Source: Gammaproteobacteria bacterium (GTDB lineage Bacteria > Pseudomonadota > Gammaproteobacteria > Pseudomonadales > Azotimanducaceae). Taken from it: a stretch of 64,000 bases of DNA. Below are positions 1 to 7,903 of the stretch, in pieces; position 1 is the stretch's first letter; each line of letters opens with the position of its first letter. The notes under the pieces were generated by a model. That model saw only the letters and a program-made list of their open reading frames with translations, had not been told where the DNA came from and made no database searches. The stretch lies in NCBI GenBank assembly GCA_009840545.1, contig VXNM01000003.1, positions 1 through 64,000 of the forward strand, written 5' to 3'. Both the position numbers and the translations under genes were made by a program.

Positions 1-2
1 GA

Positions 3-686
3 ATCCAAGGCGTCGTGCTTGTGGATACAGCGGCATACGATATGGTCAAGACAATGGAGAGCTTGAAAGACACTCCTTCCAGCTACTTTCATAACGCTTT
101 TGGAGCAAACGTCGAAACTTGGATTCATGCCTCTCCATTGCATCAAATCCGAGACAATCGAGACTATCCCCCATTTTTGATCCTCGTTGCGAGTCCTGTG
201 TTGATGCCCATCGCGGATCAGCTGAAAGTTGTTAGGGATAGAAAGTGGGAAAGAGTTGCTGAATTTAGCGAGAAACTACGCATGACTGGAACTCTCGTAT
301 ATACCGTAAATGCCATGCAATACAAAAGCCATCGAAGCATAGATGAAGAGCTTGGTAACACAAAAGATCTGCCCACCTCGGTAGTCCGAGAATTTCTAGC
401 GTTTTGCGAGGCCGTTCGCAAGAATCAAGAGCTTCCTATGGAACCAAATGCCAACTACGTCTTTAGCGTGGAGGGCAAAGACTGGCAATCTGCTCGACGC
501 AAGCTCGGCGACTATACCGCTGACGTTGTAATTCGTTTTCGGGACGAGAATGGGGACCAACTTATTGATCAAAGTGAGCTTCAAGGTGACGAGGTGGCGT
601 ACTTTGACGGTTGGGATTTAGATTCCAATGGAACAATTTCCAAGGAGGACATCATCCAGGGCTACGAAAGACTCGAACCCAACTAA
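3..686 (+). CDS. alpha/beta hydrolase C-terminal part with two EF-hands (5' truncated by window edge)
   Basis: The reading frame is open to the left edge, so the real start lies outside the window. A GTG at 15 is in frame but is preceded by IQGV, which continues the strand leading into GVVLVDTAAYDM. That strand resembles the region following the nucleophile in carboxylesterase/acetyl-esterase type alpha/beta hydrolases. The likely catalytic Asp/His region lies in the visible part (FLILVASP strand). Numbering from the GTG, two calcium-loop patterns close the protein: DENGDQLIDQSE at 177-188 and DLDSNGTISKED at 201-212. Acidic residues fall at loop positions 1, 3 (D or N), 5 (D or N) and 12. 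An esterase with Ca2+-dependent stability or regulation is inferred; the substrate is unknown. Confidence 0.6.
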   Translation: MQGVVLVDTAAYDMVKTMESLKDTPSSYFHNAFGANVETWIHASPLHQIRDNRDYPPFLILVASPVLMPIADQLKVVRDRKWERVAEFSEKLRMTGTLVYTVNAMQYKSHRSIDEELGNTKDLPTSVVREFLAFCEAVRKNQELPMEPNANYVFSVEGKDWQSARRKLGDYTADVVIRFRDENGDQLIDQSELQGDEVAYFDGWDLDSNGTISKEDIIQGYERLEPN

Positions 687-796
687 GGAACTTACGAATG
701 CAAGCTCTTTCCTAGTTGGTCACATACAATCTGCTTGCTTCGCGATTTTGAAGTAGTCATCCGCTAGCCAAACAAAAAGCTTCAAAAACCCTACCT

Positions 797-1708
797 ATGT
801 CCAATAACAGCCTTCCAACACAACCACCTTATAACGCTACTTTCATGGGCGTCGTAGTCGGTGCCGCAAACCACTATGGACTGAGTTTTGTCCCAAAGGA
901 CTTCTACTGTGAATCCGGATTTGCCTATGCGCTAAATGTTGCTCCAGATCTTTGCCCTAGCGGACCCTATTGTTGGAACCATATGCATGTGTTGGAAAAC
1001 CTTCTTCTTCTTGGACTCCGCATGACTCACATACCCCTCGGCTACTCGTCTGATCCCAACAACGACGTCGCAGATGAAGCTGCAAGGGCGGCCAAAGAAT
1101 CATTGCTGTCTGTGGAAGCACTAGAACATCAGTTGGTTTCGAATTCGGACGAAATGGGGCTTGAACTTTCGCTCCCCTGGGGACCTGATGGGGACGCATG
1201 TCTCAGCCGAGTAGAGTTTGAGGACCTACGCAAGAAGGATCCCCCGATTTTTGGCTTCTACAGGATTGACAGTTGCGACTCAGCTCCAAAGTCGGTCCGA
1301 GTGTTACGTGGCCTCGAGTGCGCATTGCGTATGTATGAAGCTGCTGCTGACTTTCAAACGGATGGCTATAGATTCGGTCTTGACGGTTTTGAAGTATGGT
1401 CCGACGCTCTGCGATCAAGTGAATTCAACACCCACGGAAACTGGTGGAATGCTCAAGTCTGGTCAGAATGTCGACACGTTGCGTCCGAATATTTCAGCAA
1501 CTGGGAATTGCCCAAGTGTGACGAGACAAGCTCGTTAGCTCAGCAATTCTCCGAAGTGTCTAGCCTCTTGAGTAAGGCAGGCGATCAAGAACTAGACAAT
1601 GACAAGAAACGCAGTCTGGTTCAACAGGCTGGCGAGATTGAGTCGCATATACCTGACCTCATCAGAAGCCTCGTTGAAAAGATACGCAGTGATCAAGCAG
1701 AGAATTAG
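797..1708 (+). CDS. uncharacterised protein, 303 aa
   Basis: I cannot assign this protein. It has no signal peptide or membrane segment and is Cys/Trp-rich in its N-terminal half (CESGFAYALN, CWNHMHVL). The middle holds a conserved-looking stretch, GLDGFEVWSDAL followed by GNWWNAQVWSECRHVASEYF. This loosely resembles the C-terminal part of BtrH/DUF4872-like proteins (papain-like acyltransferase relatives), but that is only an impression. The last 70 residues are predicted helical and charged. The stop codon overlaps the stop of the convergent glycerol kinase by 4 nt, so there is no room for a terminator. No clear Shine-Dalgarno precedes the ATG. Confidence 0.6.
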   Translation: MSNNSLPTQPPYNATFMGVVVGAANHYGLSFVPKDFYCESGFAYALNVAPDLCPSGPYCWNHMHVLENLLLLGLRMTHIPLGYSSDPNNDVADEAARAAKESLLSVEALEHQLVSNSDEMGLELSLPWGPDGDACLSRVEFEDLRKKDPPIFGFYRIDSCDSAPKSVRVLRGLECALRMYEAAADFQTDGYRFGLDGFEVWSDALRSSEFNTHGNWWNAQVWSECRHVASEYFSNWELPKCDETSSLAQQFSEVSSLLSKAGDQELDNDKKRSLVQQAGEIESHIPDLIRSLVEKIRSDQAEN

Positions 1709-3177
1709 AACGTTCTGCGTACAGCCTCCGTCCAACCGCGAATCTCTCCAATTCTCAAGTCTGTGTCCATAGTCGGGTGAAACGACTCATCTAGACTCCA
1801 CATTCGCGCTGCCTCAGCTAGGTCTCCAATCTGACCTAGTCCTAGTAGAGCCAGAGTTGCTGCACCGGTGGAGGTCGTCTCGACATTCATCGGCCGGTCC
1901 ACGGTTAGTTCCGTGACGTCAGAAAGGAACTGACAAAACCACGAATTACGCACCATTCCGCCATCCACTCGCATCTTTGAAAGTGGAATTCTGTCCTGTC
2001 TGATAGCAGCCAAAAGATCGGCAGTTTGAAAAGCGACACTCTTTAACGTCGCGACGACGATCTCATCGTCGCCGGAGTCAAGCGTCAACCCGCATACTAG
2101 TGCCCGTGCATGTGGCTTCCAGTGCGGTGCGCCTAAGCCAGTGAAAGCTGGTACGACATAAACACCCTTTGTGTTGCCTTCGATCTTGGTCGCAATAGCC
2201 TCGGATTCGGTCGCGGCGTTAATGAACTTTAGTTTGTCACGCAGCCACTTTATGGATGTTCCTGCGTTAAAAATACTGCCTTCCACTCCGAACGTTGTTT
2301 GGTCATTCAATCGATACGCGATCGTGCTCAACAAGCCAGCAGTAGAATCGAAACGGTGCTTTCCAGTGTTCGTTATTAGGAAGCACCCTGTACCGTAGGT
2401 TGTCTTTGTCATTCCAGACTCGAAACAGCCTTGGCCAACAAGCGCTGACTGTTGATCTCCAACGACGCTTAATATTGGTATCTCTCTGCCAAACCACTTG
2501 CTGTCGGCTACACCGAACGTATCCATGGAGTTCATCACCTTGGGTAATGTGCTTCTTGGAATCCCGAAGTACTTTAAAAGCTCGGCTGACCATTGGTTTT
2601 GATTGATGTCGAATAGTTGAGTTCGCGATGCATTGGTTGCATCCGTCGCATGAATTCTCCCTTTCGTAAGACGCCAGACCAAGAATGAATCTACGGTGCC
2701 CCATCTCAGGTCACCTCGTTCAGCAAGACCCCGAAATGTTGGATTGTCGAGAAGCCACTTCAGTTTTGTACTGGAAAAGTAGGGATCAATTACGAGACCT
2801 GTTTGCGAAGCGACAAGCTCCTCTAGCCCATCGGACTGAACCTGTTCACAGATTTCAGCCGTTCTTCGGTCTTGCCATACGATTGCGTTGCAACACGGCT
2901 CTGATGTATTGGCATCCCAGATAATGGAGGTCTCACGCTGATTGGTTATTCCAATCGCCTCTATTTTTGATGGTGGAACCTTCGACTGAGCAATGGCTTC
3001 GCGACCTGACTCTAGGACTGACTTCCAAAGCGTATGGGGATCCTGCTCCACCCATCCATCATGAGGATATATAGAAGGAAGACTTCGTTGACCTAGCCCG
3101 AGTGGTCGAAGGTCTTCGTCAAAGACAATCGCTCGCGAGCTCGACGTGCCTTGATCAATTGCCAGAACACACGCCAT
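1705..3177 (-). CDS. glpK: glycerol kinase
   Basis: ATP-dependent phosphorylation of glycerol to sn-glycerol 3-phosphate in the cytoplasm. All FGGY-kinase hallmarks of GlpK are present over 490 aa, the usual length. They are IDQGTSSSRAIVFD (7-20), ITNQRET (77-83), WQDRRT (101-106), GTVDSFLVWRLT (160-171), GDQQSALVGQ with the catalytic Asp at 241, KTTYGTGCFL (258-267) and a C-terminal DGGMVRN motif. It is transcribed alone; no glpF, glpD or glpR is adjacent. It converges with the unknown gene 797-1708 with a 4-nt overlap of stop codons. Confidence 0.97.
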   Translation of the reverse strand: MACVLAIDQGTSSSRAIVFDEDLRPLGLGQRSLPSIYPHDGWVEQDPHTLWKSVLESGREAIAQSKVPPSKIEAIGITNQRETSIIWDANTSEPCCNAIVWQDRRTAEICEQVQSDGLEELVASQTGLVIDPYFSSTKLKWLLDNPTFRGLAERGDLRWGTVDSFLVWRLTKGRIHATDATNASRTQLFDINQNQWSAELLKYFGIPRSTLPKVMNSMDTFGVADSKWFGREIPILSVVGDQQSALVGQGCFESGMTKTTYGTGCFLITNTGKHRFDSTAGLLSTIAYRLNDQTTFGVEGSIFNAGTSIKWLRDKLKFINAATESEAIATKIEGNTKGVYVVPAFTGLGAPHWKPHARALVCGLTLDSGDDEIVVATLKSVAFQTADLLAAIRQDRIPLSKMRVDGGMVRNSWFCQFLSDVTELTVDRPMNVETTSTGAATLALLGLGQIGDLAEAARMWSLDESFHPTMDTDLRIGEIRGWTEAVRRTF

Positions 3178-3225
3178 GAGCTACAGCAGACCGAAAGGAC
3201 AATCAGTTTCGCGGAAAGACGTGTG

Positions 3226-4326
3226 TTATCCGCGTGCCGGCAATTCGACGATGGCAGTGCCAAACGCAGTGGGCAAGCCAGATTGATTCACATTCTCCAC
3301 AGATACTTCCACTAGGCACTGATTCTCGGTCCGAAACTTTCTGGTTACCGATCCATGAATCGTATTGGTGTCTCCGACGACATTGGGATGTCGAATTGAG
3401 GCACTGAGCTTCTTGAGCGTTCCGTCGTCACCCATCCAATCGGTTACAGCTTGGGCCAACCAACAGACACGTTGCGGACCGAAGTCGAACTGCCCTGGCA
3501 TGTTGCGTCTTTTCTGTGCGTGTTCCTCGTCGAATCTCCCTCCTCCACCAAGATCGGGGGAGCCCTCCGAATTCAGTGCTGCGCGTGTACTTCGTCCCGT
3601 TCCAAGCACACCGTGGGTAAACAAGAATAGTTCAGTAACGGAATATGTTCCCTTTTTTAATGTCGGAATCGCCTCGCCCTCAATGACATCTTCCCAGTAG
3701 AGTGTGTTCCCTCCTCTTCTTGTACGTTCCCAAACCAGCGGATCGGCAGGCTCAACAATACTTCGACTTGATTGTCCGTCGTCCGATTTTGGAGTTCGGT
3801 CGTACTCAAGTATTCCGCCTGTGTTCTGGTAGCGGGCCATAAGTGTCCTGATCGTGGCGACAGTCTCTTGACGGTTGTTTGAAAAAACAACGTGACCGGT
3901 ATTGAAGTTTATTGGTCCAATCCTCTTGCTAGTCTTGCGCTGAGTTTCCCCAACGGTTTCAACGGCTGTAATGGTGTCGTCTTTCCATATCGGTTGAATG
4001 AACTCTATCTCCGCTCCAGCATAGTTAACCGGTAAGTACCGAGTCGACACCCGTCGACGATCAATCGCACCAGTTTCGCCCGCTATCACGCCAAGAGTCA
4101 CTGCATACAAAAAAGTTGGAGGAGCAGTTATATCTCCAAAGCGGCTATTCCGTGCGTACTCAGCGTCCCGATAAAGTGGGTTGTAGTCGCCAGCACCGTC
4201 CCCGTACCTTCGAATATTGTCTATGCTCGCTTGCTTTGACGGACGGTGTTCGAGTATGGAACCGATACCTTTGCGGTATTCGTCTTGAAATTCATCAAGG
4301 GTTTCAATGAGTTCGGTTTCTGCCAT
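3226..4326 (-). CDS. MaoC-like double hot-dog dehydratase/hydratase
   Basis: 366 aa from the ATG at 4326, which has AAGG 10 nt upstream. An upstream ATG at 4389 would add 21 poorly ordered residues and has its SD-like AGGAA abutting the start, so I prefer 4326. The N-terminal half has the MaoC_dehydrat_N signature GDYNPLYRD with Tyr where catalytic hydratases carry His. The C-terminal half (around DEEHAQKRR...FDFGPQRVCWLAQAVTDW) is a second hot-dog fold. By family it would hydrate or dehydrate an acyl-CoA. It sits between glpK and a divergent PhyH dioxygenase. The substrate is unknown. Confidence 0.75.
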   Translation of the reverse strand: MAETELIETLDEFQDEYRKGIGSILEHRPSKQASIDNIRRYGDGAGDYNPLYRDAEYARNSRFGDITAPPTFLYAVTLGVIAGETGAIDRRRVSTRYLPVNYAGAEIEFIQPIWKDDTITAVETVGETQRKTSKRIGPINFNTGHVVFSNNRQETVATIRTLMARYQNTGGILEYDRTPKSDDGQSSRSIVEPADPLVWERTRRGGNTLYWEDVIEGEAIPTLKKGTYSVTELFLFTHGVLGTGRSTRAALNSEGSPDLGGGGRFDEEHAQKRRNMPGQFDFGPQRVCWLAQAVTDWMGDDGTLKKLSASIRHPNVVGDTNTIHGSVTRKFRTENQCLVEVSVENVNQSGLPTAFGTAIVELPARG

Positions 4327-4516
4327 GTAGGTCAGACCTTTGCTATCAGATTTCGAGCAATGTTGTTGCGGTTCGCGGAGCAGCAACATTTCCTGTATTG
4401 TGCCAGTTTCTCTTACGTCTGAACGCTCGAAACGCCTGCAAGGTATTAGCTACTTTGCATAATCATCTTGATCGGCAGCACATTGATACAAGGCTCTGCG
4501 TAGCTTTTAGTTCACG

Positions 4517-5407
4517 ATGACAGACGGCAAGAAAGAGTTGAACTCAAATGGGAGCGAAGACGATCAGGAATTGATTGTCGATGGCCTCAATATAACTCGG
4601 CGAGTAAGCGAAATCGAGAAGCAAGGCTACACAGTCATTCCTGACTTCATCAGCCCCGACGTAGTTGAGCGCATTCGCCATGTATTTAACACGGAAGTCC
4701 CCATCACTGAGATGCGTGCGATAGGTACGAAGACCGGTAGAACATTCAGATCGCACAACCTACTTGGAAAGACCCGAGGCGTGGATTTCATGTTTCTGGA
4801 TAAACGGCTACGAGCCATCGTAGAGGGAGTAATTGGTCCAAGAACTCAAGTAAACGTTACGACACTATTCAATGTGTTGCCTGGAGAGACCCGACAGTTT
4901 CTACATCAAGACGATGGACTGTGGCCAATACCTAGGCCGCATCCGCACTTTCTCTGTAACGCATTGCTCGCGATTGACGATCACGATATTGAGAATGGGT
5001 GCACGCACTTGGTTCCGTACAGTCATACGTGGCATGATCGGCGAGTCGATCAAGAAGTCCAAACCACCCGAATCGAGATGAGATCTGGATCAATCGTTTT
5101 TTGGGAAGGTGGAATGTGGCACGCAGGTGGGGCCAATACGTCGGCAAATCGAGAAAGGTTGGGTTTTTTCATGAGCCACGTAGTTTGGTATTTACGTCCA
5201 CAAGAAATTCAATTGGTCTCGGTTCCTCGCGAACAGGTCAAGAAAATGCCTGAGAAATTGCAGCGTCTACTGGGCTACCACCGATTTGGCTTGGGAGTCG
5301 ACGGCAGAGATCCGATTGATGTATTGAACGATGGAATCGTAGTGCACCCAAGTGCGAAAGTTCGGTGGTGGGATGACATTGAGCAACTGGATGCAATCAC
5401 TCAATAG
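4517..5407 (+). CDS. phytanoyl-CoA dioxygenase (PhyH) family Fe(II)/2-oxoglutarate oxygenase
   Basis: 296 aa. The double-stranded beta-helix iron site is readable: HQD at 130-132 supplies His130 and Asp132, WHAGG supplies His202, and the Arg in NRERLGFF (212 or 214) would hold 2-oxoglutarate. QGYTVIPDF (36-44) is the typical N-terminal strand. By family it hydroxylates a small lipid-like or secondary-metabolite substrate with Fe(II), O2 and 2-oxoglutarate; the substrate is not predictable. It lies immediately upstream of the phoH operon, where gammaproteobacteria often have miaB, and is one of two PhyH genes in the window. Confidence 0.85.
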   Translation: MTDGKKELNSNGSEDDQELIVDGLNITRRVSEIEKQGYTVIPDFISPDVVERIRHVFNTEVPITEMRAIGTKTGRTFRSHNLLGKTRGVDFMFLDKRLRAIVEGVIGPRTQVNVTTLFNVLPGETRQFLHQDDGLWPIPRPHPHFLCNALLAIDDHDIENGCTHLVPYSHTWHDRRVDQEVQTTRIEMRSGSIVFWEGGMWHAGGANTSANRERLGFFMSHVVWYLRPQEIQLVSVPREQVKKMPEKLQRLLGYHRFGLGVDGRDPIDVLNDGIVVHPSAKVRWWDDIEQLDAITQ

Positions 5408-5499
5408 AGTCCACGACTAATGGCCGGTAGCCTATGGGAAGGAACGTACAAAAAGGTCGAGTCTTAAGTGAATGGGACTGTCTACTTGTACGTCAAACA

Positions 5500-5518
5500 G
5501 GTCAATGTTTCATTGACC
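5500..5518. promoter_or_regulatory. perfect palindrome (candidate operator) upstream of phoH
   Basis: GGTCAATG (5500-5507), TTT loop, CATTGACC (5511-5518): a perfect 8-bp inverted repeat with a 3-nt centre. Its right arm supplies the TTGACC -35 element of the putative phoH promoter. A dimeric repressor or activator bound here would control the operon. It could also be the terminator stem of the PhyH gene ending at 5407, but no T-run follows. Confidence 0.45.
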
Positions 5519-5539
5519 GTCTCTGAGTTAGTGTATATT
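5513..5539 (+). promoter_or_regulatory. putative sigma-70 promoter of phoH-ybeY-corC-lnt
   Basis: TTGACC (5513-5518) and TATATT (5534-5539) with a 15-nt spacer, slightly short of the optimum. Expected transcription start is near 5546, giving a leader of roughly 28 nt before the TTG start of phoH. Predicted by eye only. Confidence 0.45.
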
Positions 5540-5573
5540 CTTTAGCGATGATCCAATTCCAATCGCAGTCCTC

Positions 5574-6599
5574 TTGACCGAGGACTCGCCAGCGGCGGAA
5601 GTAACCGCCAACATCAATCTCGAACCCAACGACCACAAGCGACTCGCAGTATTGTGCGGTCCCTTTGATCAAAACCTTCGACAACTCGAACAACGTCTTG
5701 AAGTCTATATAAGCAATCGAGGCAACGCGTTTAAGTTGGTTGGGCAACAAGAGAACGTTCAGGCAGGAATTGCACTTCTGAACCACCTCTATGACGAAAC
5801 TAAGGAACTTGAAACATTGGATTCCAAAACAGTACACCTGACATTGCAGGAGTCTGGTGTAAACGAACTCGTTCAGGGTTCCAAGTCAGATGTCGACAAA
5901 AACGAGATTCGAGTGCGGAAACGCACCATCAGACCACGCGGACCGAATCAATCGAAATTTGTTGACAACATGCGCAAGTTCGACGTGAATTTTGGCGTCG
6001 GACCCGCTGGTACTGGCAAGACATATCTTGCAGTCGCGTGTGCAGTTGAAGCACTCGAGAGTGAACGAATCGGCCGAATCGTGCTTGTGAGACCGGCTGT
6101 CGAGGTGGGTGAAAAACTGGGATTCTTGCCCGGAGACCTTGCACAGAAAATTGATCCATACCTTCGACCTCTCTACGATGCCTTGTACGAAATGCTTGGT
6201 ACAGATCGAGTAAGCAGATACGTCGAGCGAAATGTAATAGAAATTGCTCCCTTGGCCTATATGCGAGGCCGCACCTTAAACAACGCTTTCATCATCTTGG
6301 ACGAAGGACAAAATACGACAATTCAGCAAATGAAGATGTTCCTGACGCGAATTGGATTTGGATCAACCGTGGCTATTACGGGAGACCTGACGCAAATCGA
6401 TCTACCTCAAGGTCAGTTTGCCAAACAATCGGGTTTGGTCCACGTGCTTGGAATTGTCTCGGGGATACCTGGATTGACCGTCGTACGGTTCAGCGGAAAA
6501 GACGTGGTCAGACACCCTGTCGTCCAACGAATTGTCGAAGCCTACGACAGGTCGGATTCCGAATCAAAAAAGACAAATGGCACTCGATCCCAAGACTGA
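5574..6599 (+). CDS. phoH: PhoH-like AAA/P-loop ATPase (YbeZ)
   Basis: 341 aa cytoplasmic ATPase of the PhoH/PhoL group, co-conserved with YbeY and linked to RNA metabolism. It has an N-terminal KH-like segment (about 15-75), Walker A GPAGTGKT (143-150) and Walker B FIILDE (239-244) followed by GQNTT. The start is TTG at 5574: the family N-terminus (LEPNDHKRLAVLCGPFDQNLRQLE) begins just after it, and no in-frame ATG exists between it and the promoter. ybeY begins inside its 3' end (23-nt overlap), so the two are translationally coupled. First gene of the phoH-ybeY-corC-lnt operon. Confidence 0.95.
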   Translation: MTEDSPAAEVTANINLEPNDHKRLAVLCGPFDQNLRQLEQRLEVYISNRGNAFKLVGQQENVQAGIALLNHLYDETKELETLDSKTVHLTLQESGVNELVQGSKSDVDKNEIRVRKRTIRPRGPNQSKFVDNMRKFDVNFGVGPAGTGKTYLAVACAVEALESERIGRIVLVRPAVEVGEKLGFLPGDLAQKIDPYLRPLYDALYEMLGTDRVSRYVERNVIEIAPLAYMRGRTLNNAFIILDEGQNTTIQQMKMFLTRIGFGSTVAITGDLTQIDLPQGQFAKQSGLVHVLGIVSGIPGLTVVRFSGKDVVRHPVVQRIVEAYDRSDSESKKTNGTRSQD

Positions 6600-7062
6600 A
6601 GTGGAACCAGATTCCTACACACCTCACCCCAACAATGAAGTTTGGGTTGAGTTCGGAGCGCTAACTGAGAATTTGGACGCACAGCAAGTGACTGCTTGGG
6701 TCGAGGCTGCTCGAGCAAGTCGGACAGGAACTGTGTGTGTACGATTTGTCGGAGAAGAGGAAGGACGATCTCTAAACAGTCGGTTTCGAAAAATATTCGA
6801 TGCAACCAATGTACTTGCATTTCCGGCTCATGAGAAGGGTATTCTCGGTGATATTGCGATTTGCATCCCGACTGCAGCTCAGGAAGCTCTCAACCAAGGA
6901 AAGTCGCTAACATCTCACTTAGCGCACCTTGTTGTTCACGGAACGTTGCATCTTTGCGGCTATGATCACAATATGGTCGAAGAAGCAGAGAAAATGGAAG
7001 CCAGAGAAGCTCAAGTCTTACGAACGTTCGGATTCGACGACCCCTACAACCAAAATGGCTGA
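6577..7062 (+). CDS. ybeY: endoribonuclease YbeY (16S rRNA maturation)
   Basis: 161 aa. The zinc site HGTLHLCGYDH has His121, His125 and His131 in the H-x3-H-x5-H arrangement of YbeY, a metallo-endoribonuclease needed for 16S rRNA 3'-end maturation and late ribosome quality control. The ATG at 6577 gives a normal length; the longer frame from a TTG at 6532 would add residues that the family lacks. It overlaps phoH by 23 nt and corC by 8 nt, as expected of a coupled operon. Confidence 0.95.
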   Translation: MALDPKTEVEPDSYTPHPNNEVWVEFGALTENLDAQQVTAWVEAARASRTGTVCVRFVGEEEGRSLNSRFRKIFDATNVLAFPAHEKGILGDIAICIPTAAQEALNQGKSLTSHLAHLVVHGTLHLCGYDHNMVEEAEKMEAREAQVLRTFGFDDPYNQNG

Positions 7063-7903
7063 GACCGACGAGAACAAGCCGAAGTGGCGAGAGTGGCTGG
7101 CTCCCCTCTTTCGAAATGAAGAGTCCGAGCAGGAACCAGACTCGGACGTTTATCGCCTAGTGAAAGATGCCGCAAGTCGCGAGCTTTTTGACGAAGACAC
7201 AGTCAAGATCATCTACGGCGCATTGCAAGTGTCAAACATGCAAGCACGTGACATTATGGTTCCGCGATCCAACATGGTCTTCCTCCGATCCAATGACTCC
7301 TTGCAAGAGATTCTGGATACTTTCACAGAGTCTCCGCATTCGAGATTTCCGGTTTGTGGTGAGGACATCGACGACATCAGAGGAATACTGCACGCAAAAG
7401 ACCTAATTGACTCGGTGCTCATTAATTCCAGACAAAACGGACTCGATCTCGATGAGCTTCTCCGTCCCGCAAAGATCATTCCTGAAAGCAAGCGATTGAA
7501 CCTGCTCTTGAAAGACTTTCGAAGCGAACGACAACACATGGCTTTAGTGATCGATGAATTCTCACATGTTGCTGGACTGATCACGATTGAAGACGTTCTT
7601 GAGCAAATAGTGGGCGAAATTGAGGATGAGCATGATCCTGCAGACGATGAAGACCTGATCGTCCGTTTGGACGACGGATCATATCGAGTCAAAGGAGAAA
7701 CTCCTATCGTCGAATTCAATGAGCATTTCGAGACTGAGCTGTCGACTGAGGAATTCGACACCATAAGTGGAATCGTCACAAATCGCTTGGGCCACGTGCC
7801 CGACCCCGATGAAGTGCTCGAAATAGACGGCTATACCTGTACTGTTTTGAACGCGGGTAGTCGAAAAATCGATCTCTTGACGGTAAAGAAGTCTACATCA
7901 TAG
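7055..7903 (+). CDS. corC: CBS-domain protein CorC/YbeX
   Basis: 282 aa soluble protein with two CBS domains (about residues 60-190, including the PRSNMV and HSRFPV strands) and a C-terminal CorC_HlyC transporter-associated domain (about 200-280). The family is tied to Mg2+/Co2+ efflux and to ribosome and heat-shock phenotypes through its phoH-ybeY neighbours. The ATG at 7055 overlaps the ybeY stop. A longer in-frame extension to 6929 lies wholly inside ybeY and is rejected. The TAG stop (7901-7903) overlaps the apparent beginning of lnt. Confidence 0.93.
   Translation: MAETDENKPKWREWLAPLFRNEESEQEPDSDVYRLVKDAASRELFDEDTVKIIYGALQVSNMQARDIMVPRSNMVFLRSNDSLQEILDTFTESPHSRFPVCGEDIDDIRGILHAKDLIDSVLINSRQNGLDLDELLRPAKIIPESKRLNLLLKDFRSERQHMALVIDEFSHVAGLITIEDVLEQIVGEIEDEHDPADDEDLIVRLDDGSYRVKGETPIVEFNEHFETELSTEEFDTISGIVTNRLGHVPDPDEVLEIDGYTCTVLNAGSRKIDLLTVKKSTS

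Noticed and set aside
7213-7779. Open frame of 188 codons on the minus strand
   Set aside because: Antisense to corC, Ser/Arg-rich low-complexity product, no homology signal.
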